Positions 1-13,700 of a DNA stretch of 64,000 nt are shown one piece after another. This DNA is from Tachypleus tridentatus (Eukaryota > Arthropoda > Merostomata > Xiphosura > Limulidae): positions 153,819,592-153,883,591 of the forward strand of contig NC_134832.1 in NCBI RefSeq assembly GCF_004210375.1. The letters are read 5' to 3'. Numbering within the stretch: position 1 is the stretch's first letter; each line of letters starts with the position of its first letter. The position numbers and the translations under genes are program-made. The notes below the pieces were generated by a model, which was not told where the DNA came from, searched no databases, and worked only from the letters and a program-made list of their open reading frames with translations.

Positions 1-1215
1 GTCATGTGAAGTATGTAGTAATTTATCTGTTTGTGAGACTGCTATACATCTGTCATGTGAAGTATGTAGTAATTTATCTGTGAGAGACTGCTATACATCT
101 GTCATGTGAAGTATGTAGTAATTTATCTGTTTGTGAGACTGCTATACATCTGTCATGTGAAGTATGTAGTAATTTATCTGTGTGAGAGACTGCTATACAT
201 CTGTCATGTGAAGTATGTAGTAATTTATCTGTGAGAGACTGCTATACATCTGTCATGTGAAGTATGTAGTAATTTATCTGTGTGTGAGACTGCTATACAT
301 CTGTCATGTGAAGTATGTAGTAATTTATCTGTGTGAGACTGCTATACATCTGTCATGTGAAGTATGTAGTAATTTATCTGTGTGTGTGTGAGACTGCTAT
401 ACATCTGTCATGTGAAGTATGTAGTAATTTATCTGTCTGAGAGACTGCTATACATCTGTCATGTGAAGTATGTAGTAATTTATCTGTGTGTGAGACTGCT
501 ATACATCTGTCATGTGAAGTATGTAGTAATTTATCTGTGTGTGAGACTGCTATACATCTGTCATGTGAAGTATGTAGTAATTTATCTGTGAGAGAGACTG
601 CTATACATCTGTCATGTGAAGTATGTAGTAATTTATCTGTGTGTGAGACTGCTATACATCTGTCATGTGAAGTATGTAGTAATTTATCTGTGTGTGAGAC
701 TGCTATACATCTGTCATGTGAAGTATGTAGTAATTTATCTGTGTGAGAGACTGCTATACATCTGTCATGTGAAGTATGTAGTAATTTATCTGTGTGAGAG
801 ACTGCTATACATCTGTCATGTGAAGTATGTAGTAATTTATCTGTTTGTGAGACTGCTATACATCTGTCATGTGAAGTATGTAGTAATTTATCTGTGTGAG
901 ACTGCTATACATCTGTCATGTGAAGTATGTAGTAATTTATCTGTGTGAGAGACTGCTATACATCTGTCATGTGAAGTATGTAGTAATTTATCTGTGTGTG
1001 AGACTGCTATACATCTGTCATGTGAAGTATGTAGTAATTTATCTGTGTGTGAGACTGCTATACATCTGTCATGTGAAGTATGTAGTAATTTATCTGTGTG
1101 AGAGACTGCTATACATCTGTCATGTGAAGTATGTAGTAATTTATCTGTGTGAGAGACTGCTATACATCTGTCATGTGAAGTATGTAGTAATTTATCTGTG
1201 TGAGAGACTGCTATA
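1..1215. repeat. Minisatellite, ~49-57 bp unit, ~24 copies
   Basis: Tandem copies of a unit containing gtcatgtgaagtatgtag and gactgctatacatct fill the window from its first base. Copies are nearly identical; most length variation comes from the number of tg/ag dinucleotides after 'atttatctg'. The array lies in an intron of SLU7 upstream of the 1660 exon and continues beyond the left edge. Several reading frames on both strands stay open across it, but these are products of the repetition and show no protein family. Confidence 0.95.
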
Positions 1216-1659
1216 TGCTGATACTTGGCCCACTTTACTAATTTTTCAGCTGCACAGAGAAGATAAAATGTAAAAGCTGTTGTGGCATTTTCCAACAATT
1301 TCATTTATTACTTGAGAGGCCTGCTATGGAATTCTTTGTTTCATGTCTTATTTAGTCTTTTGATTTTGGTCATCTGTATTTTAAGGTAACCCAACACTAA
1401 TAGCCACAATTTTATATCCAAGTAAAAGTTATTTCAGTTTCTTTATTGTTAAGTATACTGTCTTGTAATTGATACTGTTTATTTATAATGTTAACCAACC
1501 TCAGACTTCCAGTGGTACAAAAGTTGTGTGATCCTTTTCTAAAGAATACAAATGTACCACTGTATTGGTACTATCAAGTATGAAACTGATGTTTTTCTGT
1601 GTGAGAACTGTGATTCTTGTATGTAATAATGTATTATAATTTGTACTCTTGGATTTTAG

Positions 1660-1757
1660 TACCTGAGGAACTTGGATCCCAATTCTGCATACTATGATCC
1701 CAAAACTAGGTCAATGAGAGACAATCCTCACAAGGGTACAAAGAAAGATCCAGAAGA
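1660..1757 (+). CDS. SLU7 exon ([14 protein letters not shown] segment)
   Basis: The exon follows acceptor ttttag at 1654-1659 and opens in frame with TAC CTG AGG AAC. It encodes [18 protein letters not shown] and ends KDPE plus two bases (GA) before donor GTAGGT at 1758. The split codon GA|G is completed by the next exon. An alternative donor four bases downstream would put TAG in frame, so the 1757 end is preferred. Confidence 0.92.
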
Positions 1758-4700
1758 GTAGGTATCTTGATCTGAAGTTTTTCAGTTCATTTCTCTGTGG
1801 TCAAAATACTGTACAGTTACCAAGTTTATAAACACACTGTATCAAGATGTAAAATTACCAGTTATGAGATACATATATGTAGGGAAAAATGTTTAAAGTT
1901 GCCATTGTTTTTCTGTTAAAATGTGATGGGAAAACCAAGAAAGCAGAATAATAAATAAATAAATGTATATTTTAATGGTATTAAACCATCCTAACTGTTA
2001 TCACATATTCTAACCTTAATTTAAAGATTGTTTCTAAATGTTTTTATTTTTTAATTTGCATTGCAAAACATTGAATGCCTGTATTATCCAGTTACCAAAA
2101 TACTGTATTTTTATATTATCCAGTTATTGAAATATTGTGTTCATGTGATGTTGAGAAAATCCACTTGTAGAGAAAAATATATACGTAAAAACGGCTCGTT
2201 TGGGTTGAGAAAATTTTTTTACGTAGAGGAGCGAACAACGTTTTGACCTTCTTCGGTCATCTTTCTTTCTTTGTGAACCTGACGATGGCCGCAGAAGGTC
2301 GAAACGTTGTTCGCCTCCTCTAAAAAAATTTTCTCAACCCAAATGAGCCGTTTTTACATATATATTGCGTTCATGTATTATCCAGTTATTGAAATATTTT
2401 ATGCCCATATTATCCAGTTACCAAAACATTGTATACATGTATTATCCAGTTAACACTTGTTATATTTAACATGTCTGGTTTCCTCTGGATTTCTAAAATA
2501 AAAATATCAAAGTTGACAATCCTATCTTTAGATCGGTTAATAATTACACTTTATTATCAAGATGTTTTCTTATTAACTGTATTAAAAATTAATTTTTCCT
2601 TTTATATGTTTAAATAGAGACTGCAGGGAAACTTTATAAATAAAATTGATGTGTCTGTTTTTTCAACTTACCTTTAAAATAGTTTAATAAAAACTGAAAA
2701 AAATTATTAATTGATACAACTAGATAAGAAATCATTCTCACTCATACTTTATAGAGCAAAATATTGAAATTGTTCAATTTTGTGTATTTTAGATTGAGTT
2801 ATTGGACTTTTATAAATTATACTTGCCACAAATGAATGAATATTATTTGTATTTCAGGTTGCAGTATGCTGGAGATAACTTTGTACGCTTTACTGGAGAT
2901 ACACTGCAACAAGCCAAAGAACAGTGTAAGTTTTGCTGTCTGTAAAATTTAAAACATAGGGAAAAATGTAACATTACGTTTAATTAGTTAACCATAACGG
3001 ATAACCTTAATTTTCATTGAGATTGTTATTTAATTAAAATTAATAAGTGTAATTTTTTAGATGAGTAACAAGTTTGTTTATTTATATTGTAAATATTTAA
3101 GTTGTTCACCCAACTGTTAATTTATGAGTGATCTATCATTTCTTTGTTTACTTTCACTCTAAAGTTAGTATAATTATCATTATAATGTTATTGAAGTTTT
3201 CTTTATGTAAATATGTACATAATTTAAGGAAACTGCTGGTTCATGTAGGTTGTCCCATTCACAGTACTAAACTCTGATAGATAATGTTCAAAGCCAGTCC
3301 TTATCAAAACTTTTCTTAAATTAATTACATTAACCATTTTGTTAAAGTAAAGCTGTCTTAACTGAAGATGACTTCTGCCCTGCTAAAATTTAATGGTCAC
3401 CTGGTGTTATTATTCTCACATTAAATATGAAAAATGATTAAACCCTAACACTTCCATTAACACTCTTAAATGCCTCAATCAGCTTTTTTTATCAAAATAA
3501 AATTTCAAACAGCTCAACCTGTCTTGATATAACAGCGTGTACATCACAGTAGCCCTACTGTGAACTCTCTCTCCAGTCCTTATAGTAAGGAGCCCAAGAC
3601 TGAACATGATACTCCTGATGTGCCTAACCAGTGACTTGTACAATGGCATTATAACCTCTATAGACTTGTAATCAATATTTATGTTGGTACAACCTAAAAT
3701 TCTATTTGTCCTACCACTAGCAACACTATGTTGCTTGGATGTCTTAAGATACTGATCAACAATTACACCTAGATCTTGTTTACATTTAGTACAAATTGAA
3801 GAACAATAGAATTTTAAAAAAACCAGCCATCCCATAATCATCAATTGTTAGCCTTCTTGCGTTATTTCTCTAAAGCCCTATTCACATCCTAATGTTTTGC
3901 TTATTTTATCTGAAGAAATCCTTACTGTTAATTTTTATATTTTGAGTCAACCTTTTGTCATATAGATTTTGATTTCCTAATTTTCCATTTGACCAACTCT
4001 CTTAATCTTTTATAATCCTTCAAATATCCATTATTGCAAGCAGTTTAAACTTCTTGTAAATAAAATTATTTTCTTTAATTTTATCTTTTGTAAGCCAATC
4101 TCTTATTTTCTTATTTGCAGCCATTATTTTCCTATAAGAAACATGCTTATCTTGAATATTTAAGAATGTATTTCAACCCTCTACATTTGATCAGTATTTC
4201 CAACTAATACAGTTACCCAATTCACAGTATGCAGTTCTTGCTTCATCTCTTCAATATTTACTTTTTAGAAATTTGAAACCACAACCCCATTATTTTTATC
4301 TTCATGTGAAGCAAAACATCTAGTATAAGTGAATGTCTTAATCTGCAGTGAAACATTTAGTATAAGTGAATGTCTTAATCTGCAGTGAAACATTTAGTAT
4401 AAGTGAATGTCTTAATCTGCAGTGAAACATTTAGTATAAGTGAATGTCTTAATATGCAGTGAAACATCTAGTATAAGTGAATGTCTTAATATGCAGTGAA
4501 ACATCTAGTATAAGTGAATGTCTTAATATGCAGTGAAACATCTAGTATAAGTGAATGTCTTAATCTGCAGTGAAACATCTAGTATAAGTGAATGTCTTAA
4601 TCTGCAGTGAAACATCTAGTATAAGTGAATATCTTAATCTGCAGTGAAACATCTAGTATAAGTGAATATCTTAATCTGCAGTGAAACATCTAGTATAAGT

Positions 4701-7700
4701 GAATATCTTAATATGCAGTGACACATCTAGTGTAAGTGAATGTCTTAATATGCAGTGAAACATCTAGTGTAAGTGAATGTCTTAATATGCAGTGAAACAT
4801 CTAGTGTAAGTGAATGTCTTCATGCACAGTGAACATCTTATGTAAATATCGCTTCCAACAAATGTTTTCTAATCTCTGTCAACCATTTCTTTATTAGAAG
4901 TTAATAAATCTAAAATAGCATTATTCCTAGTCAGTTTCCTCACTATTGTCGAAGAAAACTATCCTGAAAATTTTAAAATCCAGTCTATATACTTGAAATC
5001 TGACATAACTTCAACATCATTAATAGTTGAATTATTCATTAAGCCACAGAATTTCTCATTAATTTCATTGGTTTTATTTGGTGATTAACAACAAATTCTA
5101 TTTTAAACTTTTCTCCCCTTACATTAACTGGTTCATTTAATGGTGAAACTGTAATAAGGAAGTACAGTGATAAGAATACTGCAGCCAGTTTTTTCACTTA
5201 TGAACAACATTTGATTCACCTCATTTCTACAATATCTAGCCAGACACATTATTAGCTCAAAGAGAAAGTGAGAAAAGTAATAAAACGATATATTATCTAC
5301 AGATTGAAGTTAAATATCACAGTAGCTGACATTTTGACTAACACGTTATAAAAGTAGGCTTACTGCTAGTTTTGGTATATTAACATGCGAGTCTTTGATA
5401 ACTGACATTTTACTAACGTATTCTGGTATAAAAGTAGGCTTGCTGCTAGATTTTGGTATACTAACACTTGAGACTTTGATAGCTGACATTTTTACTAACG
5501 TATTCTGGTATAAAAGTAGGCTTGCTGCTAGATTGTGGTATACTAACACTTGAGACTTTGATATCTGACATTTTTACTAACTTATTCTGGTATAAAAGTA
5601 GGCTTGCTGCTAGATTTTGGTATACTAACACTTGAGACTTTGATAGCTGACATTTTACTAACGATTCTGGTATAAAAGTAGGCTTGCTGCTAGATTTTGG
5701 TATACTAACACTTGAGACTTTGATAGCTGACATTTTTACTAACGTATTCTGGTATAAAAGTAGGCTTGCTGCTAGATTTTGGTATACTAACACTTGAGAC
5801 TTTGATAGCTGACATTTTTACTAACACTTATTCTGGTATAAAAGTAGGCTTGCTGCTAGATTTTGGTATACTAACACTTGAGACTTTGATAGCTGACATT
5901 TTTGTTAACACTTATCCTGGTATAAAAGTATGCTTATTGTTAGTTTTGGTATGTTAATATGTGAGCCTTTGATAGCTGACATTTTTACTCACACTAACTA
6001 TGGTATAAAGGTAACTTACTGCTAGTCTTTGCTATATTAACATGTGAGCCTTTGTTTGTTTGTTTTTAAATTTTGCACAAAGTTACTGTGCTATCTGTGC
6101 TAGCCATCCCTAATTTAGCAGTGTAAGACTAGAGGGAAGGCAGCTAGTCATCACCACCCACTGCCAACTCTTGAGCTATTCTTTTACCAACGAATAGTTG
6201 TATTGACCGTCACATTATAACGTCCCCCATGGCTGAAAAGGCAGGCATATTTGGTGTGATGGGAATGTGAACCCGTGACCCTTAGATTATGAGTCAAGTG
6301 CCTTAACCCACCTGGCCATGCTGGGCCTTGAACTTTTGATAGCTGACATTTTTACCCACACTTACTATGGTATAAAGGTAAGTTACTGCTAGTGTTTGGT
6401 ATATTAACATGTGAGCCTTTGATAGCTGACATTTTGACTAACACGTTTTCTGATATAAAAGTAGACTTACTACTAGGTTTTGGTATATTACATTGTTTTA
6501 TTTGTGTTAGGATGTCTCTTGAGGAGTTTGTGGTGAGTTTATTGATTTAGAACACTAAAATATGGGGTTTGATTCTTTGCAAAGGACACAGCATTATTTT
6601 ATGCTGAAAATAAAACTTGTTAGGTTATTTTGTAGTTCATGTGGTTATTTGTTCTGTTGGCATTGATGGATTGCTTATGTTTTATAGCTAACAACACAAA
6701 GTTAAATGTTGAATGACACAAATTACAGGTTATGGTTCATTCAGCTTGATCAGAAAGGTGATATAGATTGATTTCAACTGTTCACCAACTGACTTATGAA
6801 AAACTGGAAGCAGCTAAATTTGGGAGTAAAAACTAACACACAACAATAAGCCTTTAATGTAGCAGTATCATGCAGATGATGCCTTGTTAACAATGGTAAA
6901 GCATTATATTGTAGTATATTCTTTAATCCAATCAAAAACACCTTGTGTTAAAAAAAGATGCAGTCTAAAAAGGAGTTAATGCATGACTTAATCTGTTTGT
7001 TAGCCAGACCACATTTTGTGTTAAACTTAGGTGTGGTGGTGGGTGAAACAAAATATGAGATGTCAAAGAAAGAAAAAAAAATTCAAAATTGGATATTTTA
7101 TGTATTATGTACTTCTTAATAGGTTCCTTTAAAATTTGGTATATGAAATAAGGGTCTGGTAACTGTGAGTAGTTTGAGTTATCACAGTCCGAGCTAAAGA
7201 AAATGAAAAGTCACTGAACAATCACTCCTTTTAGTAGCACATAATGTGTCTGTCCTGCAGGTTGGTTTGAAAACACCACACATTACAATGTGTCTTAATG
7301 TCATTTTAGTTTTATGCAGGATATCTACTGTACAAACTATTATTAGAGTTTTCCTTACAAGATAGCAGCACTATACATAAAACATGTTTTAGTGATGTTG
7401 TAAGTTGTTTTAATAATAATGTTAACCTACAATAGTACCAGAAATATCTCTGTTGTTTTATTAAATTTTATTGTTAAAACGTTTTATATGGATAATATGC
7501 AGTAGATGCTATCTGAGAAAGATAGCTTGACACAATTAAACATCGCATACCACAGACTGAACCTGCAGTGAACAAGTAACATAACAAGTCAACACTCACT
7601 TAACTGAATATTTAGTTACATGAGAACAAGTTGACCCTTTGTAGAAATTAAAGATGATTATTTAGTTTTTCCTAACATCTCAGCATTCAAGTTTTCTCAG

Positions 7701-10700
7701 TTCAAGAGAAGCTTTCGCTTTTATTTCACAGATAACACTATGTGGTGTATAACTCAGTGTCTCTTGGACTGACCACATGTTGGAGAGGGAAGATTCATTA
7801 CAATTCTGAATTTACTATGTGCTCTTTTATTATTTTGACCCTACATTTCTGATTTAGCAACATTGAGTAAAATGTAGAGGTCTGCTGTATAGAGAAATTC
7901 AGATGTGTTCCAGCAGTCTCTTTACTCAAGAGTAGAGGTCTGCTGTATAGAGAAATTCAGATGTGTTCCAGCAGTCTCTTTACTCAAGAGTAGAGGTCTA
8001 TATAGAGAAATTCAGATGTGTTCCAGCAGTCTCTTTACTCAAGGGTAGAGGTCTACTCTATAGAGAAATTCAGATGTGTTCCATTTACTCAGAATATCTG
8101 TCAGTTGACTGTGTTAGTGTAATTCAGACTTAGACAAGTCAAAGTGATATCCATGTGAAGATACTTCACTCTTTCTTACAGTGTGTATACCACATGTGTA
8201 TAACCTTTATAATCTCAGAAAGTCACATATTAAATTTTTTTCAGTCCCTGTATATTTTATGGTACATAGTAATGTACAAAAGGCTACTTTCAAAGAACAA
8301 TGGATGATAAATCACATATGAAACATGAACAGTTTATTAATCTTCATATTTAATAGAACAGAAACTTTGTGGAAGTGCTTGACTTAATCAAACAGTTAAT
8401 ATTTTGTGTGTCTCCCTTTTACTTTAATAACTGTAGATAGTCTTTCAGGCATTGCTGAAATGTGCTTAATCAAAGTGTTGGGATTTGACTCTAAATGTAT
8501 CTAATACACTTCCATAAAGTTTCTTAGGAAGTAAATTTTAATTTGTCTGGATTTTGATCTATCAAATCCCAGACCTGCTTAACCAGGGCTGTCTGTAGCC
8601 ATTGCATCACTTGAAATGACTCGGGCAGCTTCTTCTTTAGGTAAGTAATTTCTGCATAGGTTGGATGAGTGTTTGGAATCATTATCTTCTTGGTAGTAGA
8701 AGTTTCTATCAATTTTTAAACAACCATGACAGATCAGTAACCAATGGTATTTGTGCTGGTTCATTATTCCATCCATTTTGCAAATATCTCTTGTTGCCTC
8801 AGCAGAAAAAAACACCCCTCCTCCATGCTTCATGGTAGGTGCTGTGTGTTGAATTAAATATCTTTCACCTTTCTTGCACTGAACATACAACCTATGCTTT
8901 GAACCACATATTTCACACCTGGACTCATCTGTCCATAACACACTACTCCATTCATCAACAGTCTAGTTTTCGTATTTTTTAGCAGATTTCAGTCTCTTAA
9001 CAATATTTGGAGATTAACATTTTTTAACTGCTGCAGAACCAAATATTCCATTCTTGTTAAGTCATCTTGATTATGTAGATCTGGACACTTTTATATCATT
9101 TGGTACATGGTTGTTTATCACATGCTTGAGATCAGTGTCAGCTTTCTTTCTGTCCTGAAGGCTGCAGATACATAGCATAAGAGTCACTGACTTTAGGTGT
9201 TCTGCCTCTTCCTTTCCTGTTTTCAAATTTACCTTTCTCTGTTCCATGATCAAGGGTGCGCTTGACAATGTTTCTGGAGCATTTCAAGCCTGCAGCAATT
9301 TGTTGTAGAATCCATCCAGCATCACGTAAACCTTGTATGTTAACTCTCTGCTCTACTGATATTTTTGTGTTTTGGGCCATGGCATGACAATAAACCTTAA
9401 TATTAAATTTTATCACCGTTTTTATCAAGGTTTATTTGTGGAAAGCTATTAAATTGATTTATTCTAACATATACTGATATCATATGCTAGCTTCTTTCTA
9501 TATAGTTAAGGCACTGCATTGGATACCATGAGAGTTATTTCAGACCCTAAATTTGATCCATATCTTCATTCAGAAACTCTTATGATATGTTATTTGCAAA
9601 ATTATATGGACATTTTTGAGAATGATATGTATTCTCACCCTGGCTCATTCAGTTGTCAACTGCAATCAGTGAAACATCACCATAGTGTTGGAACTTACAT
9701 TTTGTTATGGTATGGAAAAATGAGCTCCATAAAATATAAATAATAACCAAATATTCTCTTGTCCTAACACTATTACATAATACTGCATACTCTACTGTGA
9801 ACTATCACAGAATAAGCAGTGAAGAGTAAAATGAATAGTTAGTAACTCTAACAACAGATAAATGTTGAATGGCTCTGTGTTAAAGGTTGTGAACTTCACC
9901 TGTGCACACAGGGTTCATAAACTTAACTTGAATTTGTTTCTTAAGGTTATTATAGTTACTGTTTTCTTCAAGAGATCTTATAAAAGAACATAACTTTCCC
10001 TACAACAGTGTTTGCATGGCAAGGGTATGAAAAGGGTATTGACATTCATCTGCAAGCTGAACCCACAAAGACGGCTCTGCTCAACAAGGAGTATGAATTG
10101 AAGAAAGAAGAATTGAAAGATAAACAGAAAGGTACCATATTAGATAAGTATGGAGGAGCACAACATCTTTGTGCACCACCTAAGGAGCTCGTCTTTGCTC
10201 AGAGTGTAAGTTTTGCAATTTTTCTCACTAGTAATTTACTTTAAAAATTGTGAAAGGAGAAATATTTCTCGTAAAAGTCCATTGAATTTGTGTTGCACAT
10301 AAGTTTTGTTAATGATAAATATTGAAATGGAATTATTTTCTAATTTGTTGTCTTAACTCAGTAAAAACAACAGTCTTAATACAGAACTGAAGAAAGTGTT
10401 ATGACCAGCTAGTTCAGTTAGAGCTAAAGTATTCAGAAGCTTTTCTGAAACTTATAAATATTTGACAGACCGTGCTGTCTTAAAATAGTACGTATGTTTT
10501 CTACAGGCATTTACGTTACAACGATCTTGGGTTTTTTGTTAAAACTGATAATAGCTTCTCGTAGGTCACGTTTTGATCGAAGGTCAGAATACACTAAAAT
10601 ATTAAATTGCATGTCCATTTGCATTTGTAAATCTTTTATGCACCACATAAACAAAACTGACAAATCAAGAAAACCCTTAGAATGACTCCTTCAAGTGTTT

Positions 10701-13700
10701 CATCAGATGTTTTACAGTTGGTAAAAGATATTGAACTTATTTTTGAGATAGCTGCCACAGGAACCTTTAATATATTTCTACTTTGACTTTTGTTTTCATA
10801 TGTAGTTGACATAAGTATCAGATTTTCCACTGTTATCCTGTATTTGTGCTTGTATTACTCAATATACAAGCATATTAAATATACATTTCTTGTGGCCCAC
10901 AGTTGGTTTAGCATAACCTGTATGCATTTACATTGCTAAAGTCCAGTGTTCAATTTTCTGTACTGGATAAAGTGCAAATAGCACACACATTGTATATATT
11001 TGTGACTGTAATACAAAGAAAATAAATTCATAAACTGTTGTGGGAAATATCAGTGTTTCACAATAATTTGCATTTATTCTTTAAAACAGTTCTTTTTAAA
11101 AAAGTACTACACACATTAAAATTAACAAAAGGAATAATATGGAATAATTCATACTTAAATGAACCTATTAGTGAAATCAGTCAACTTTCACTGTTACTTA
11201 ACCTATAGTGTAATTGATTGACTTTCAATATTATATAACATGTAGTTAAATAAGTGGACTTTCCTTGTTACATAACCTGTAGTACAATCATTCAACTCTC
11301 ACTATTACATACCTAAACGAACTCATGGCCACAGTTGTACATAATCATTATTCACCACATACATAAATAAACTCATGGCCACAGTTGTACATAATCATTA
11401 TACCACATAACCTAAATAAACTCATGGCCACAGTTGTACATAATCATTATTCACACACCTAAATAAACTCATGGCCACAGTTGTACATAATCATTATTCT
11501 CACACACCTAAATAAACTCATGGCCACAGTTGTACATAATCATTATACCACACACTCATGGCCACAGTTGTACATAAATAAACTCATGGCTCATGGCCAC
11601 AGTTGTACATAATCATTATACCACACCTAAATAAACTCATGGCCACAGTTGTACATAATCATTATTCACACACCTAAATAAACTCATGGCCACAGTTGTA
11701 CATAATCATTATACCACACACATAAATAAACTCATGGCCACAGCTTGTACATAATCGTTATACCACATACCTAAATAAACTCATGGCCACAGTTGTACAT
11801 AATCATTATACCACACACCTAAATAAACTCATGGCCACAGTTGTACATAATCATTATACCACATACCTAAATAAACTCATGGCCACAGTTGTACATAATC
11901 ATTATACCACACACCTAAATAAACTCATGGCTACAGTTGTACATAATCATTATACCACACACCTAAATAAACTCATGGCCACAGTTGTACATAATCATTA
12001 TACCACACACCTAAATAAACTCATGGCCACAGTTGTACATAATCATTATTCTCACACCTAAATAAACTCATGGCCACAGTTGTACATAATCATTATTCAC
12101 ACACCTAAATAAACTCATGGCCACAGTTGTACATAATCATTATACCACATACCTAAATAAACTCATGGCCACAGTTGTACATAATCATTATTCACACACC
12201 TAAATAAACTCATGGCCACAGTTGTACATAATCATTATTCACACACCTAAATAAACTCATGGCCACAGTTGTACAGTTGTTATACACACATAAATAAACT
12301 CATGGCCATCATAATCGTTACCACACACCTAAATAAACTCATGGCCACAGTTGTACATAATCATTATACCACACACCTAAATAAACTCATGGCCACAGTT
12401 GTACATAATCATTATTCACACACCTAAATAAACTCATGGCCACAGTTGTAGATAATCATTATACCACATACATAAATAAACTCATGGCCACGGCTGTACA
12501 TAATCATAGCATACCAACATACCTAAATAATCTCATGGCCACAGTTGTACATAATCATTATTCACACACCTAAATAAACTCATGTACCACAGTAGTTGAC
12601 ATAATCATTATACCACACACTCTAAATAAACTCATGGCCACAGTTGTACATAATCATTATTCCAATACACCTAAATAAACTCATGTTTCCAAGTACCACA
12701 GTTGTAAAATGGCATAATCATTATTCACTATTCACACCTAAATAAACTCATGGCCACAGTTGTAACATAATCATTATACCACATACATAATGAACTCATG
12801 GCCACAGGTTGTACATAATCGTTATACCACATACCTAAAATAAACTCATGGCCACAGTTGTACATGCATAATCATTATACCACACACCTAAAATAAACTC
12901 ATGGCTACAGTTGTACATAATCATTATACCACACACCTAAATAAACTCATGGCGGTTGTTGTGCATAATCATTATACCAAACACCTAAATAAACTCATGG
13001 CACAGTTGTTTATAATCATTATACCCACTTACCTAAAATAAACTCATGGCCACAGTTGTACATAATCATTATTTACACACCTAAAATAAACTCATGGCAC
13101 AGTTGTACATAATCATTATACCACACACCTAAATAAACTCATGGCAGTTATTGTGCATAATCATTATACCACACCCTACTCAGGCCACAGTTGTACGCAT
13201 AATCATTATTCACACACCTAAATAAACTCATGGCCACAGTTGTAGATAATCATTATACCACATACATAAATAAACTCATGGCCACAGTTGTACATAATCA
13301 TTATACCACACACCTAAATAAACTCATGGCCACAGTTGTACATAATCATTATTCTCACACCTAAATAAACTCATGGCCACAGTTGTACATAATCATTATT
13401 CTCACACCTAAATAAACTCATGGCCACAGTTGTACATAATCATTATTCACACACCTAAATAAACTCATGGCCACAGTTGTACATAATCGTTATACCACAT
13501 ACATAAATAAACTCATGGCCACAGCTGTACATAATCGTTATACCACATACCTAAATAAACTCATGGCCACAGTTGTACATAATCATTATACCACACACCT
13601 AAATAAACTCATGGCCACAGTTGTACATAATCATTATACCACACACACCTAAATAAACTCATGGCCACAGTTGTACATAATCATTATACACACACCTCTA

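Noticed and set aside
888-1304. 138-codon - strand frame at the edge of the first array
   Set aside because: Mostly the repeat unit read backwards, and antisense within a SLU7 intron.
5400-5930. Repeated TATA-like 'ggtataaaag' motifs as tandem promoters
   Set aside because: They are part of the 80-bp repeat unit in an intron, with no initiator or downstream gene.
8230-9520. Terminal inverted repeats for the Tc1 remnant
   Set aside because: I compared the two flanks by eye and found no convincing match; the ends appear lost.
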